Source of the DNA: Caminicella sporogenes DSM 14501
Lineage (GTDB): Bacteria > Bacillota > Clostridia > Peptostreptococcales > Caminicellaceae
NCBI RefSeq assembly: GCF_900142285.1
Contig: NZ_FRAJ01000011.1
Span: forward strand, 1-64,000
DNA length: 64,000 bases
Direction: 5' to 3'
Shown: positions 25,948-35,391 of the stretch, piece by piece
How positions within the stretch are numbered: the first letter of the stretch is position 1
Layout of the letters: each line of letters starts with the position of its first letter
Notes under the pieces: model-generated
The model's database searches: none
Seen by the model: only the letters and a program-made list of their open reading frames with translations
Told to the model about the DNA's origin: nothing
Translations under genes and position numbers: made by a program

Positions 25948-26514
25948 GTGATAAGAAAATCTATGAATAGAAAAATTATAGCTTTTGCATTGGGTATAGC
26001 AGCATTAATATCATTTCCATACATAAGTAAAGCTGTGGATTCAGAGCCGGGTTCAGAAGAAGACCCTATAGTTACTCAAGGATATGTTGAAATGAGAAAT
26101 AATCAATTGAAATATTACATAGATGAAAGCATAAAAAAGATAAATGATTCTATAGTTGAAATAAATAATCAAATACAGAAAATCAGTAAAGATATGGGAA
26201 ATAGTAGCAATAATAATAAAGATATAAATATTTCGTCTTCTATTTCAAGTACATATGAAATAGTTACAGTACCAGCAAATAAAAAAATTATATTAGGTGC
26301 AAGTACTGAATTGATTTTAAGAGCTGGGCAAGCTACTGTTATTGACAGTCAGTACGGAGGGTTAGCTGATGTAACTATGGGGAAAGATTTAAAATATGGA
26401 GAAAGAGTACCTTCTAATCACCTTTTAATAGTACCACGTGATGATGGTAGAGGAGCAGAGGCCAAAACAGATGCAATTTTTATGGTAAAGGGAAGCTATT
26501 ATATAATAGAATAG
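25948..26514 (+). CDS. Secreted protein with coiled coil and small C-terminal beta domain, unknown
   Basis: I do not recognise a named family. The 188-residue protein has an N-terminal signal peptide (about residues 1-30, IIAFALGIAALISFPYISKA), an acidic linker SEPGSEEDPIVTQGYVEMR, a helical stretch (IDESIKKINDSIVEINNQIQ), an Asn/Ser-rich spacer, and a compact C-terminal domain from about residue 105 (YEIVTVPANKKIILGAS to the end) that looks all-beta. The start GTG 25948 has AAGGGGG seven bases upstream. The gene has its own terminator and is followed by murJ. An envelope or spore-surface role is a guess from the signal peptide and surroundings. Confidence 0.65.
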   Translation: MIRKSMNRKIIAFALGIAALISFPYISKAVDSEPGSEEDPIVTQGYVEMRNNQLKYYIDESIKKINDSIVEINNQIQKISKDMGNSSNNNKDINISSSISSTYEIVTVPANKKIILGASTELILRAGQATVIDSQYGGLADVTMGKDLKYGERVPSNHLLIVPRDDGRGAEAKTDAIFMVKGSYYIIE

Positions 26515-26523
26515 AAAGTTTAA

Positions 26524-26555
26524 ACAAAAGCGGCTTTAGTCGCTTTTGTTTAAGT
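26524..26555 (+). terminator. Terminator between secreted protein and murJ
   Basis: ACAAAAGCG (26524-26532) and CGCTTTTGT (26541-26549) form a perfect 9-bp stem with an 8-base loop, with only a short T tail. Confidence 0.75.
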
Positions 26556-26583
26556 GTATTATAAAAAGAAATTGGAGGATGAA

Positions 26584-28152
26584 ATGGTAAAAAGACAGAG
26601 TACTATAAATACAGTTATATTAGTAATAGGTCTTACCATAATATCGAAATTATTTGGTTCAATAAGAGAAATATTAATAGGAAGCAGATTTGGAACAACT
26701 CTTGAAGCCGATTCATATTATTTAGCTTACAAAGTAACTGCGTTGGTATTTATGAGTATAGGAAGTGCTATAACTGCTACTATGATTCCAATAATAGTCA
26801 AATATATATCTAAAGGTGATAAAGAAAGAGCATATCAGTTTGCAAATAAAATTTTTACTATTTTAATAGGAATAGCTTTATTATTAATTACATTTGGCAT
26901 TTTATTATCACCTTATTATACTAGGTATATAGCTATAGGTTTTGAAGGCTACAAGTATAACCTTACAGTATCTTTGATAAAGATAATGTTTCCAATTTTG
27001 GGCTGTATATTTATTACTTATGTGTTTGTATCTATTTTACAATCGTTTGGAAAGTTTTCCATTACTTCGATATTGAGTATACCATTTAATATAATTATAA
27101 TTTGCTATTTGATATTTTTTTCTTCTAAATACGGAATAAAAGGACTTGCAGTAGCAACTTTAATAGGATGGATAATGCAATTTTTAATACAAGTACCATA
27201 TCTTTTAAAGAAAGGTTTTAAATTAAAAATCATTTTTGATTTTAATGACGAAGATGTTAAAAGTTTTTTTAAACTGATACTGCCTACACTATTAGCTACG
27301 ACAGTTTATACTGTAAATATTTTAGTTGATTCAAGTTTGGCATCTACACTGTCTGACGGAAAAGTTGCTGCATTAAATTATGCTTATATGATTTATTCTT
27401 CAATAGCTACAACAACCATATATGGTATAAGTACGGTTTTATTTCCAAAATTTGCACAAAGCAGTAGTTTACAGAGTTATGATAAATTTAAAAGAGAAAT
27501 AAATTCTACAATAAAAGTTTTATTTTTTATTCTTATTCCTATGGCTGCTGGACTCATAGTTCTTAGCAGACCTATAGTAGAAATAGCTTTTAGAAGAGGA
27601 GCTTTTGATGAAAGAGCTGTTATTTTGACTAAAACAGCCTTAATTTATTATTCTATAGGTATGATAGGTTTTGGACTTCAAGAAATTTTTAACAAAAGTT
27701 TTTTTGCATTGAAAGATACTAAAACTCCAATGAAATTTGGAATGATAAGTGTTGGTATAAATATTGTATTAAATATAATTTTAGTTAGAATAATGGATTT
27801 AGGTGGATTAGCATTAGCTACTTCTATAGCAACAGTTTCAAATGGTATAATGCTATATATTAGTTTGATGAAAAAGGTTGGAAAGTTTGACAACAAAGAT
27901 ATAATAAAACAAATATTTAAAGTTTTGATAAGTGTATTAATAATGAGTTTAATGGTTTCTTTTTCATATAATATTTTAATTTTTAGATTAAATGGAACTT
28001 CTATTTTGATTAATAAAGGAATATCTCTAATTACTTCTGTGTTTGTTGGAATTTTTACATACATTTTAATGACTATTTTTTTAAGAATAAATGAAACGAA
28101 GTATTTAATAGATAATTATGTTATGATTTTTTTAAAGAAAGACAAGAGGTGA
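26584..28152 (+). CDS. murJ: MurJ/MviN lipid II or surface-polysaccharide lipid flippase
   Basis: A 522-residue multi-pass protein of the MOP exporter superfamily with about 14 membrane segments. The start STINTVILVIGLTIISKLFGSIREILIGSRFG is the MviN signature, and ALNYAYMIYSSIATTTIYGISTVLFP in the middle and RGAFDE near residue 340 are typical MurJ blocks. Given the adjacent polysaccharide genes, it may flip either lipid II or a surface-polymer precursor. ATG 26584 follows TTGGAGGATGAA; upstream in-frame codons from GTG 26554 lack a site. It overlaps no gene and is 3 bases from the acetyltransferase. Confidence 0.9.
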   Translation: MVKRQSTINTVILVIGLTIISKLFGSIREILIGSRFGTTLEADSYYLAYKVTALVFMSIGSAITATMIPIIVKYISKGDKERAYQFANKIFTILIGIALLLITFGILLSPYYTRYIAIGFEGYKYNLTVSLIKIMFPILGCIFITYVFVSILQSFGKFSITSILSIPFNIIIICYLIFFSSKYGIKGLAVATLIGWIMQFLIQVPYLLKKGFKLKIIFDFNDEDVKSFFKLILPTLLATTVYTVNILVDSSLASTLSDGKVAALNYAYMIYSSIATTTIYGISTVLFPKFAQSSSLQSYDKFKREINSTIKVLFFILIPMAAGLIVLSRPIVEIAFRRGAFDERAVILTKTALIYYSIGMIGFGLQEIFNKSFFALKDTKTPMKFGMISVGINIVLNIILVRIMDLGGLALATSIATVSNGIMLYISLMKKVGKFDNKDIIKQIFKVLISVLIMSLMVSFSYNILIFRLNGTSILINKGISLITSVFVGIFTYILMTIFLRINETKYLIDNYVMIFLKKDKR

Positions 28153-28155
28153 ATT

Positions 28156-28680
28156 ATGAATATCATAAAAAACATATGTCTCATTCTTTATTATTTAATA
28201 GGAAGACACCTGCCAGCTTCACAAAGTCCATATTCCTTTGGAGCAAAGAAAATAAGGTATGTTTTATGCAAGAAAGTATTTAATAAAACTGGTAAAAATG
28301 TTAACATAGAACATGGAGTTTTTTTTGGTAGAGGTTTTGATATTGAAATAGGTGAAAATTCAGGACTTGGGATAAACTGTAGAGTTTCAGGTCCTCTAAA
28401 AATAGGAAAAAATGTTATGATGGGACCAGAAGTTATGATATATACATCAAATCATAAAATAGATGATGTAAATATTCCAATGATATTTCAAGGGGATACT
28501 CCTAAAGAATTGGTAGAAATAGAAGATGATGTTTGGATAGGAGCTAGGGCAATTATTTTACCTGGAGTTAAAATAGGAAAGGGTTCTGTTATTGCAGCAG
28601 GAGCAGTTGTAACTAAAGATGTACCACCTTATGCAGTAGTAGGCGGTAACCCTGCAAAAATAATAAAATTTAGAAAATAA
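28156..28680 (+). CDS. Hexapeptide-repeat O-acetyltransferase
   Basis: The 174-residue protein has left-handed beta-helix hexapeptide repeats ([32 protein letters not shown]) and the acetyltransferase catalytic block YTSNHKI with the conserved His, then [26 protein letters not shown] and the GGNPAK end. It resembles WbbJ/maltose acetyltransferase relatives and probably O-acetylates a polysaccharide sugar using acetyl-CoA. It starts three bases after murJ with AAGAGGTGAATT as ribosome binding site. Confidence 0.9.
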   Translation: MNIIKNICLILYYLIGRHLPASQSPYSFGAKKIRYVLCKKVFNKTGKNVNIEHGVFFGRGFDIEIGENSGLGINCRVSGPLKIGKNVMMGPEVMIYTSNHKIDDVNIPMIFQGDTPKELVEIEDDVWIGARAIILPGVKIGKGSVIAAGAVVTKDVPPYAVVGGNPAKIIKFRK

Positions 28681-28707
28681 GGAAAATACCTTGAGGGGAA
28701 GTAGAAT

Positions 28708-29817
28708 ATGAAAAAAGAGGTTGTTATATTTTCCCTATTGAATTGGGAAAGTAAATTGCTACATAGGTCGCATATGCTTGCAAAATATTTTCAAAAAGCA
28801 GGATTTAAAGTTATATATATACAAAAAGAAAATGTACACGAAACATTTCGATTAAGTTTTAAGCCTAAAGTAAAAAAAGATAAAGAAATTACTATTATGA
28901 GTTTGCCAGCACTTCCATATTTAAAAGGAAAAATATCTTATATATATAAACTGAACGATATTATTTTAACTAAACAGTTGACAAAGATATTTAAACTTTT
29001 TGATGACCCTTTTATTATTCTTGAATCACCTTATTGGATTAGAGCTGTAATAAGCAGTAGGGGGAATAAAGGAATAGTTTGTTATGATATAAGCGATGAT
29101 TTTAGTCAATTTGCTACTAATGAAAAGTGGAAAAGTAAACTTTTAGAGTATGAAGAAGAAACAATTCAAAAGTCAGATTATATATTTGTTACAGCTAGTG
29201 AGTTGAAAAATAAGGTAAAAGATAAAAAAGTATTTTTGATAGAAAATGGAGTCGATTTAGATGGATTTCAGGATGCAAAAAATATACTAGCACATGATTA
29301 TAAAAAACCTATATGTGGATTTATAGGAGGACTTTTTGAATGGGTAAACTTTGAACTTATAGAAAAGTGTGCTAAAAGTTATCCGAATTATGATTTTGTA
29401 CTTATTGGACCGACTGATAGAAAAGAAAAAATAGGTGAATTATGTAGGATATCTAATATTCATTATTTAGGAGAAAAAGATAAAAAAGATATAGGAGATT
29501 ACTTTAAAAGTCTTGATATGGGAATTATACCTTTTGTATCAGAAGATGTGTATCCTAGATTAAAGACTGTAAACTCAAATAAAGTATTTCAATACTGTTA
29601 TTTTGGGTATCCTATTGTCTCGACAAATTTTGGACAAGTTAGGGATTTAAATGATATTATTGATGTAGCTGATACTGACGAAGAATTTATTTCTAAATTA
29701 GGGATAGCTATGGAAAAAAACAATGAAAATTTGGAAGAAAAGAGAAGAAAATTTGCAATAGATAATTCATGGGAACAGAGAATTAAACAAATGATTGCAG
29801 CTGTTTTTGAAAAATAA
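28708..29817 (+). CDS. Glycosyltransferase, family-1/GT-B fold
   Basis: A 369-residue GT-B glycosyltransferase of the type found in teichuronic-acid and exopolysaccharide loci (TuaH-like). The N-terminal domain starts VVIFSLLNWESKLLHRSHMLAKYF; the middle has VCYDISDDFSQFA and FLIENGVDLDGF, and the C-terminal nucleotide-sugar domain has the FIGGLFEWVNFELIEKCAK and VLIGPTDRKEKI blocks, with KVFQYCYFGYPIVSTNFG near residue 290. Donor and acceptor cannot be predicted. It is transcribed with the genes on both sides. Confidence 0.85.
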   Translation: MKKEVVIFSLLNWESKLLHRSHMLAKYFQKAGFKVIYIQKENVHETFRLSFKPKVKKDKEITIMSLPALPYLKGKISYIYKLNDIILTKQLTKIFKLFDDPFIILESPYWIRAVISSRGNKGIVCYDISDDFSQFATNEKWKSKLLEYEEETIQKSDYIFVTASELKNKVKDKKVFLIENGVDLDGFQDAKNILAHDYKKPICGFIGGLFEWVNFELIEKCAKSYPNYDFVLIGPTDRKEKIGELCRISNIHYLGEKDKKDIGDYFKSLDMGIIPFVSEDVYPRLKTVNSNKVFQYCYFGYPIVSTNFGQVRDLNDIIDVADTDEEFISKLGIAMEKNNENLEEKRRKFAIDNSWEQRIKQMIAAVFEK

Positions 29818-29866
29818 GGTTAATATAATTAAAGAAGGGAGGCAGCTGCTAGATTGGCAGATATAA

Positions 29867-30994
29867 ATGAAAGTATTACATTTAATTAGTGGTGGAGATA
29901 CAGGTGGGGCTAAGACCCATGTAATAAATTTACTTAAAGAACTACAAAAACATATAGATATTGAATTAATCTGTTTTTTAGAAGGTGATTTTTCAAAAGA
30001 AGCTAGAAAACAAGGCATTAATATAAAAGTATACGAGCAAAAAAGCAGATTGGATTTTTCAGCAGTAAAAAAGCTTATAAACACTATAAATAGTGAAAAA
30101 TTTGATATTATTCATAGTCATGGAGCGAGGGCTAATTTTATTTCTCTGCTTATAAAATTATTTTTAAGAAAAACAGTTATCACTACCATACATAGTGATT
30201 ACAGATTAGATGATTTTATTGGAAGTCATTTAAAAAATGTGATTTTTAGGAATATAAATGCATTTTCGCTTAGATTTATGGATTATTATATAGGAGTTTC
30301 CGATAATTTTAAAGAAATGTTAATTAGCAGAGGTTTTTCACAGAACAAAGTTTTTTCAGTATACAATGGAATAGATTTTAATAAAGAAATAAATTATGTG
30401 AGTAGAGATGAATTTTTTAAAAATCATGGAATAAAAAATACGGGAAATGAGATATGGATTGGAATAATGGGGCGACTTGACCCTGTAAAAGGACAAAATA
30501 TATTTTTAGAAGGAGCTTCAAAAGCTTACAAAAAAAATAAAAACTTAAGATTTTTATTAGCAGGAGATGGAGAAGAAAGAGAAAATTTAAAGAAATATGC
30601 AAGAGAATTGGGAATTGAAAAAGCAACTTACTTTTTAGGATTTATTAATAATCCATTTGATTTTTTTAATGCTATAGATATAAATACGATTACATCATAT
30701 AGTGAAAGTTTTCCCTATGTGATACTTGAAGGAGCTAAGCTCAAAAAGCCGACTATCAGTTCAGATGTTGGAGGTATAAAGGATATAATATTTCATGGAA
30801 AGACAGGCTATTTATTTAAAAAGGGTGATAGTCAAGAGTTGAGTAATCTTATGTTAAAATTAGCTAGTGAAAAAGAAGATTGGAGCAGACTTGGAAACAA
30901 TTTATATGAATATGTGAAAAATAATTTTTCAACTGAAATCATGGCTAAAAGACATATAGAAATATATAAAAGTATAATTAGCAGTAAATTTTAA
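29867..30994 (+). CDS. Glycosyltransferase family 4
   Basis: A 375-residue GT4 enzyme: N-terminal MKVLHLISGGDTGGAKTHVI with glycine-rich loop, DIIHSHGARANFI, VYNGIDFNK near residue 165, IMGRLDPVKGQNIFLEGA, LLAGDGEERENLK, and the donor-binding ESFPYVILEGAKLKKPTISSDVGG. It would add a sugar to a surface glycan. The start is odd: the nearest good site, GGGAGG (29837-29842), is 24 bases before the ATG, with an out-of-frame TTG mini-ORF between. A downstream start is unlikely, because the glycine-rich N-terminus is conserved. Confidence 0.9.
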   Translation: MKVLHLISGGDTGGAKTHVINLLKELQKHIDIELICFLEGDFSKEARKQGINIKVYEQKSRLDFSAVKKLINTINSEKFDIIHSHGARANFISLLIKLFLRKTVITTIHSDYRLDDFIGSHLKNVIFRNINAFSLRFMDYYIGVSDNFKEMLISRGFSQNKVFSVYNGIDFNKEINYVSRDEFFKNHGIKNTGNEIWIGIMGRLDPVKGQNIFLEGASKAYKKNKNLRFLLAGDGEERENLKKYARELGIEKATYFLGFINNPFDFFNAIDINTITSYSESFPYVILEGAKLKKPTISSDVGGIKDIIFHGKTGYLFKKGDSQELSNLMLKLASEKEDWSRLGNNLYEYVKNNFSTEIMAKRHIEIYKSIISSKF

Positions 30995-31006
30995 GGAGGA
31001 AGAAAT

Positions 31007-31495
31007 ATGAGATTTGTAGATGATAAGGGAAGATTATTTGGAACAGTAAATTTATTTGATTTATTAGTAATTCTTTTAATATTTGCATTAATAGGTGGTG
31101 CGGCTTATAAATTTATTTATTTAGATAATAAAGTTGCATTAAGTGAATCCGATATTACAGTAACTTTGTGGATTGAAGATGTTAGGAAGGTAACGGTTGA
31201 TACTATAAATGTAGGAGATGTAGTGAGAGAATATGACAGTAATTTATTATTTGGTACTATTGTAGACAAAGAAGTAAAGCCGCATTATGAAGAAGTAGAA
31301 ACTTCAGATGGTAGAGTAGTAAATGCAAAAGTTGATGGGAAATATGACGTTTATATAACTTTAAAATGTAGAGGTATAGTTAGCGACAATGCAATATCTA
31401 TAGCAAGTAAAGAAGTAAAAATAGGAGGAAAAATAATCCTAAAGCATAAACTATATGCAGTAAGTACTAGAGCAGTAAAAATTATTACAGAGTAA
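31007..31495 (+). CDS. DUF4330 single-pass membrane protein
   Basis: The 162-residue protein matches DUF4330: cytoplasmic start RFVDDKGRLFGTVNLFDLLV, one membrane helix (about residues 18-40), then an extracytoplasmic beta-rich domain with ESDITVTLWIEDVRKVTVD and a C-terminal VKIGGKIILKHKLYAV block. Its function is unknown; members are commonly found in polysaccharide-assembly or S-layer loci of Firmicutes. AAGGAGGAAGAAAT precedes the ATG, 12 bases after the glycosyltransferase gene. Confidence 0.85.
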   Translation: MRFVDDKGRLFGTVNLFDLLVILLIFALIGGAAYKFIYLDNKVALSESDITVTLWIEDVRKVTVDTINVGDVVREYDSNLLFGTIVDKEVKPHYEEVETSDGRVVNAKVDGKYDVYITLKCRGIVSDNAISIASKEVKIGGKIILKHKLYAVSTRAVKIITE

Positions 31496-31511
31496 ATAAG
31501 GGGCTGTTCTT

Positions 31512-32042
31512 ATGAATAATAGTATTTCATATAGAATATATAGCTTTATAAAAAACATATATATTAATAGTATTATAGTAAAAGCAATATCAAAATTTTT
31601 ATCGTTTCTCTTTTTTAGTTTAATAAACAGTAAGATTTTTAATATATTATCTAATAAAAAGGATACTGACTATTTTAAAGAATCTGTCATATATAAATTG
31701 TATTTATGGTTAATAAAAAAGATGCAGAGATTATTTTATAAAAAAAGTGCAATCCAATCTGTTTTTAAAAATAGTTTTTTTATTAACAATACTAAAAAAT
31801 TATTTTCCAAAGAAAGTTTAAAAACAGTTAAAATGATATATCTTATTGGGATATTGACTTTAATATTTAATATAATTATTAAAATTTTATTTGGAAATTT
31901 CATTTTGACAGGTAATAAAAATATTATTATTTTAATTTTTATATTGAGTTTGCTTTATATTTTAGATATAGATTTTGTAAATATAGTTAGAAATAGCAAA
32001 GCATTTAAAATAGGATATAAAATTTTAAATGATATTAAGTAA
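31512..32042 (+). CDS. Membrane protein of unknown function in polysaccharide locus
   Basis: I do not recognise this protein. The 176 residues are rich in Lys, Asn, Ile and Phe. The first 100 are mostly hydrophilic or amphipathic, with a possible hydrophobic stretch near ISKFLSFLFFSL, and two clear membrane helices follow (about 108-130, MIYLIGILTLIFNIIIKIL; about 135-155, NIIILIFILSLLYIL). The start ATG has TAAGGGGCTG 8 bases upstream. It sits between DUF4330 and the O-antigen-ligase gene, so it may help assemble or anchor the same polymer. Homologues in databases appear as hypothetical proteins next to such genes, as far as I recall. Confidence 0.6.
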   Translation: MNNSISYRIYSFIKNIYINSIIVKAISKFLSFLFFSLINSKIFNILSNKKDTDYFKESVIYKLYLWLIKKMQRLFYKKSAIQSVFKNSFFINNTKKLFSKESLKTVKMIYLIGILTLIFNIIIKILFGNFILTGNKNIIILIFILSLLYILDIDFVNIVRNSKAFKIGYKILNDIK

Positions 32043-32071
32043 ATTTATATATTTAGCTAGGAGAGGAAAAT

Positions 32072-33391
32072 ATGAACATTATCTTACAAAGGAAAAAAAG
32101 TATTTTAATGGTAATTTTCTTAAGTATGATTTTTGCAATAGCTTTAAATATACTTCCTACTAAAGCAAGTATTTTGGTATTTTTGGCATTGATGGTATTA
32201 CCTGTTATTGCATTAAGGTCGGAAATAGGAGTATATTTGGCAGTATTAATGATGCCTTTTATAAACTTTAAATACATTTCATTGTTGATTTTTTATAGTT
32301 TTGGCTCTTTCCTAGTTAAAACTTTATATCAAAAGAAAAAGTTAAAGATAACTAAAATAGATGGGCCATTATTGTTATTTTCATTAACAATTTTAATGTC
32401 TTCTGTATTTTCAATTACGTTAGTTCAAAGTATTAAAGAATTATTTTATTATATATCGATAATTTTAGCAGTATTTATGATTTCTAAAAGTTTTGATAAG
32501 AAAAAACTTAATTATTTACTTTTGTGTTTTTTGCTTGCAGCAGTATTAGTTTCAATTATAGGCATACATCAATATATGATAGGCGATATGGGTCATCAGT
32601 CTTGGGTTGATAAGAAAGTAAATCCAGATTTAAAGGCTAGAGCATATTCAACTATGGATAATCCTAATATTTTAGCTGAATATTTAGTTATTGCGTGTAG
32701 TATGGGGTTAGTTCTATTTATTGATAGTAAAAACTTTTTAAGAAAAGTGCTGGTAGGAATTTTTACAGCTGTAAATGTATTGTGTCTTCTTTTAACATTT
32801 TCAAGGGGTGGATGGGTAGGTTTTGCCATAGCTGTTTTAATAATAATACTTTTTGAAGAAAATAGATTAATTCCTATAGGTATGTTAATAGGTATAATAT
32901 CTTTATTTTTCCTACCCGAAGTAGTAATTGATAGAATAAAAAGTATAGGAAATTTACATGACAGCTCCAATGCTTATAGATTTTTAATTTGGTCTGCGGC
33001 ATTGAAAATGTTTAAAGATTTTTGGCTGAGTGGAGTAGGACTAGGTTATGGAGCATTTATAAAAGCATATCCTAATTATATGCTAGCAGGTGTAAAAGCT
33101 GCACATGCTCATAATATGTACTTACAAGTTGCAATAGAAACTGGTATTTTAGGATTATTAACATTTTTATACAGTGTTTTAAAAGCTTATGGAATAGGAA
33201 TTTTAAATATTTTAAAATCTAATGATAAATTCTTTAAAAGATTATCTGTCGCTTCAATTGGAGCACTATCAGGACTTTTATTTCATGGATTAGTTGAACA
33301 CGTTTTATTTGATTACAGAATAGTTTTTGCATTTTGGCTTATAATTGGAATTATTGTAGCTTCTTGGAACGAGAAAGCTGTTGACAGCTAA
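32072..33391 (+). CDS. O-antigen ligase/polymerase family (Wzy_C) membrane protein
   Basis: A 439-residue protein with about 11-12 membrane segments and the large extracytoplasmic loop of O-antigen ligase/WaaL-type enzymes (residues about 165-215, with HQSWVDKKVNPDLKARAYST, then MDNPNILAEYL) and the later FSRGGWVGF and KAAHAHNMYLQVAIETGILG blocks, which include the conserved Arg and His. In Gram-positive bacteria such proteins polymerise or transfer surface glycans. AGGAGAGGAAAAT precedes the ATG. Confidence 0.88.
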   Translation: MNIILQRKKSILMVIFLSMIFAIALNILPTKASILVFLALMVLPVIALRSEIGVYLAVLMMPFINFKYISLLIFYSFGSFLVKTLYQKKKLKITKIDGPLLLFSLTILMSSVFSITLVQSIKELFYYISIILAVFMISKSFDKKKLNYLLLCFLLAAVLVSIIGIHQYMIGDMGHQSWVDKKVNPDLKARAYSTMDNPNILAEYLVIACSMGLVLFIDSKNFLRKVLVGIFTAVNVLCLLLTFSRGGWVGFAIAVLIIILFEENRLIPIGMLIGIISLFFLPEVVIDRIKSIGNLHDSSNAYRFLIWSAALKMFKDFWLSGVGLGYGAFIKAYPNYMLAGVKAAHAHNMYLQVAIETGILGLLTFLYSVLKAYGIGILNILKSNDKFFKRLSVASIGALSGLLFHGLVEHVLFDYRIVFAFWLIIGIIVASWNEKAVDS

Positions 33392-33427
33392 AGTTTTGTG
33401 TCAATATTTGGAAGAGAGGAAAAATCG

Positions 33428-34516
33428 ATGAAAAAGGTTTTTATATTTGGATATTATGGGTTTAAAAATATTGGAGATGAAGCAATTTTATCTTCTATTA
33501 TTAAAACTATAAGAGATTTAAATATTCCAATTGAAATATCAGCATTGTCTTATAATGTTAGATATACAGAAAAAATCCATAATATCAAGGGAATTAGGAG
33601 AAATAATTTAAAAGAAATATTGACCACGATAAAAAATAGCGACCTTGTAATAAGTGGAGGGGGTTCTTTACTGCAAGATGTAACTAGCAGTCGTTCACTT
33701 ATATATTATTTAGGATTAATATTTTTAGCAAAATGTTTTGGGAAAAAAGTACTTTTTTTTAGTAATGGATTTGGACCTGTAAATAAAACTATAAATAAGT
33801 ATTTAGTGAAACATATAGTTAACAAAGTTGATAAAATTATTTTGAGAGATTATGATTCTAAAGATACTATGAAAGATGTAGGGATTAAAGTTGATATTGA
33901 AGTGACGAGTGATGCAACATATATATTAGAGGCATCGCCTAGAGAGAAAATTGATACTATATTATCTGATGAAAACATTCCTAGAAACAGACCTATAGTA
34001 GCAATATCTGTGAGGTCATGGAATTTTTCAAATGATTTTATAAAGGTTATGGCAAACTTTTCAGATTATATAGTAGAAAGAGGGTATACTGTACTATTTG
34101 TTCCAATGCAGATAGAGAAGGATACTGAAATTTCCAAAAAGATTATTAAAAAAATGAAAAATAATGCTTATATAATTCAGAGAGAATATACTCCTCAGGA
34201 AATTTTAGGTATAATTGGTGTAAGTTATATTCTTATAGGAATGAGATTACATTCTCTAATATTTGCTTCAATACAAAATATTCCCATGATGGGTATAGAA
34301 TATGACCCTAAAATAAAATCTTTTTTAAATATGATAAATCAGAAAAATCTAGGAACTCCAGATGAATTGAAGTTAAGTTTTCTCTGCAGTGAATTTGATA
34401 AATTAATTAAAAATTATGAGCACAATTTAGAAACAGTTAAAAGTAGGTCGAGGATTCTTAAAAATAAGACAGAGGCAAATAAAAAATGTTTATATAAAAT
34501 AATTTCTGATATTTAA
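33428..34516 (+). CDS. csaB: CsaB polysaccharide pyruvyltransferase
   Basis: CsaB adds pyruvyl ketals to secondary cell-wall polysaccharide, which lets SLH-domain S-layer proteins bind. The 362-residue protein has FIFGYYGFKNIGDEAILSSI at the start, the SGGGSLLQDVTSSRSLIYYL block near residue 75, VTSDATYIL in the middle, and GMRLHSLIFASIQNIP near residue 270, all typical of the family. ATG 33428 follows AGAGAGG by 7 bases; the in-frame GTG 33398 has no site. Presence of CsaB suggests the locus makes an S-layer anchoring polymer. Confidence 0.92.
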   Translation: MKKVFIFGYYGFKNIGDEAILSSIIKTIRDLNIPIEISALSYNVRYTEKIHNIKGIRRNNLKEILTTIKNSDLVISGGGSLLQDVTSSRSLIYYLGLIFLAKCFGKKVLFFSNGFGPVNKTINKYLVKHIVNKVDKIILRDYDSKDTMKDVGIKVDIEVTSDATYILEASPREKIDTILSDENIPRNRPIVAISVRSWNFSNDFIKVMANFSDYIVERGYTVLFVPMQIEKDTEISKKIIKKMKNNAYIIQREYTPQEILGIIGVSYILIGMRLHSLIFASIQNIPMMGIEYDPKIKSFLNMINQKNLGTPDELKLSFLCSEFDKLIKNYEHNLETVKSRSRILKNKTEANKKCLYKIISDI

Positions 34517-34540
34517 TTTTAAATAAAGCAGGTGTAGTAT

Positions 34541-35284
34541 ATGAGAAGTACAGCAGAAATATTTGGTGTGCCGATAGATAAGGTTACTTTAGAAAAAGCT
34601 TTTAATAACTTTAAAATGTTTATGACAGATGATAAGCTTTCAATAATTACTACTCCAAATACTGAAATAGTAATGATGGCAAATAAGGATAAAGAACTTT
34701 TAGAAGTTCTTAAAAATTCAAATATGAATATACCTGATGGAATTGGACTTATATATGCTTCTAAAATACATAATCTTGAGATACCTGAAAGGGTAACAGG
34801 TGTGGATTTTATGAGGAAAATATTAGAATATTGTAATGATATAAATGGTTCTATATTCATTTTAGGAGGAAAACCGGGTGTTGCTCAAAAAGCATGTGAA
34901 AATATAAAAAAAAGATTTAAAAATATTGAAATAAAAGGGTTTGAACATGGATATTTTAATAGTGAGGAAGAACAAATTATTATAGAGAAAATAAATAAAG
35001 CTAATCCAGATGTATTATTTGTAGCTCTTGGAGCGCCAAGACAAGAAAAATGGATATATAAAAATAGAAAAAGATTAAATGTAAAAGTTGCAATAGGTGT
35101 GGGAGGAAGCGTTGATATATGGGCTGGAACAGCAAAGAGGGCACCAGTGATTTATCAAAAACTAGGATTAGAATGGTTTTATAGATTATTGAAAGAGCCT
35201 TGGAGATATAAAAGAATGACATCACTTCCTAAATTTATGTTAAAGGTAATATTAAGCAGAGATATTACTAAACCTAAAAACTAA
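34541..35284 (+). CDS. tagA: WecG/TagA/CpsF family glycosyltransferase
   Basis: The 247-residue enzyme transfers ManNAc (or a related sugar) to a GlcNAc-lipid carrier, the first committed step of wall teichoic acid or related polymers. Signatures are TTPNTEIVMMANKDKEL, the NIPDGIGLIYASK active-site loop with Asp, FMRKILEYC, ILGGKPGVAQKACENI, and ALGAPRQEKWIYKNR followed by GVGGSVDIWAGTAKRAP. It closes the surface-polysaccharide run that starts at murJ. The neighbouring csaB makes a pyruvylated secondary wall polymer the likely product. Confidence 0.92.
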   Translation: MRSTAEIFGVPIDKVTLEKAFNNFKMFMTDDKLSIITTPNTEIVMMANKDKELLEVLKNSNMNIPDGIGLIYASKIHNLEIPERVTGVDFMRKILEYCNDINGSIFILGGKPGVAQKACENIKKRFKNIEIKGFEHGYFNSEEEQIIIEKINKANPDVLFVALGAPRQEKWIYKNRKRLNVKVAIGVGGSVDIWAGTAKRAPVIYQKLGLEWFYRLLKEPWRYKRMTSLPKFMLKVILSRDITKPKN

Positions 35285-35391
35285 TTTTTTAGTTTTATTA
35301 AAAAAAAATAACAAAAAAATATGTTTTATTAAAAAAACAACTGTGTTATAATTTGTTTTGTATTTTGAAATTTATAAAAATGGGTGGGAAG

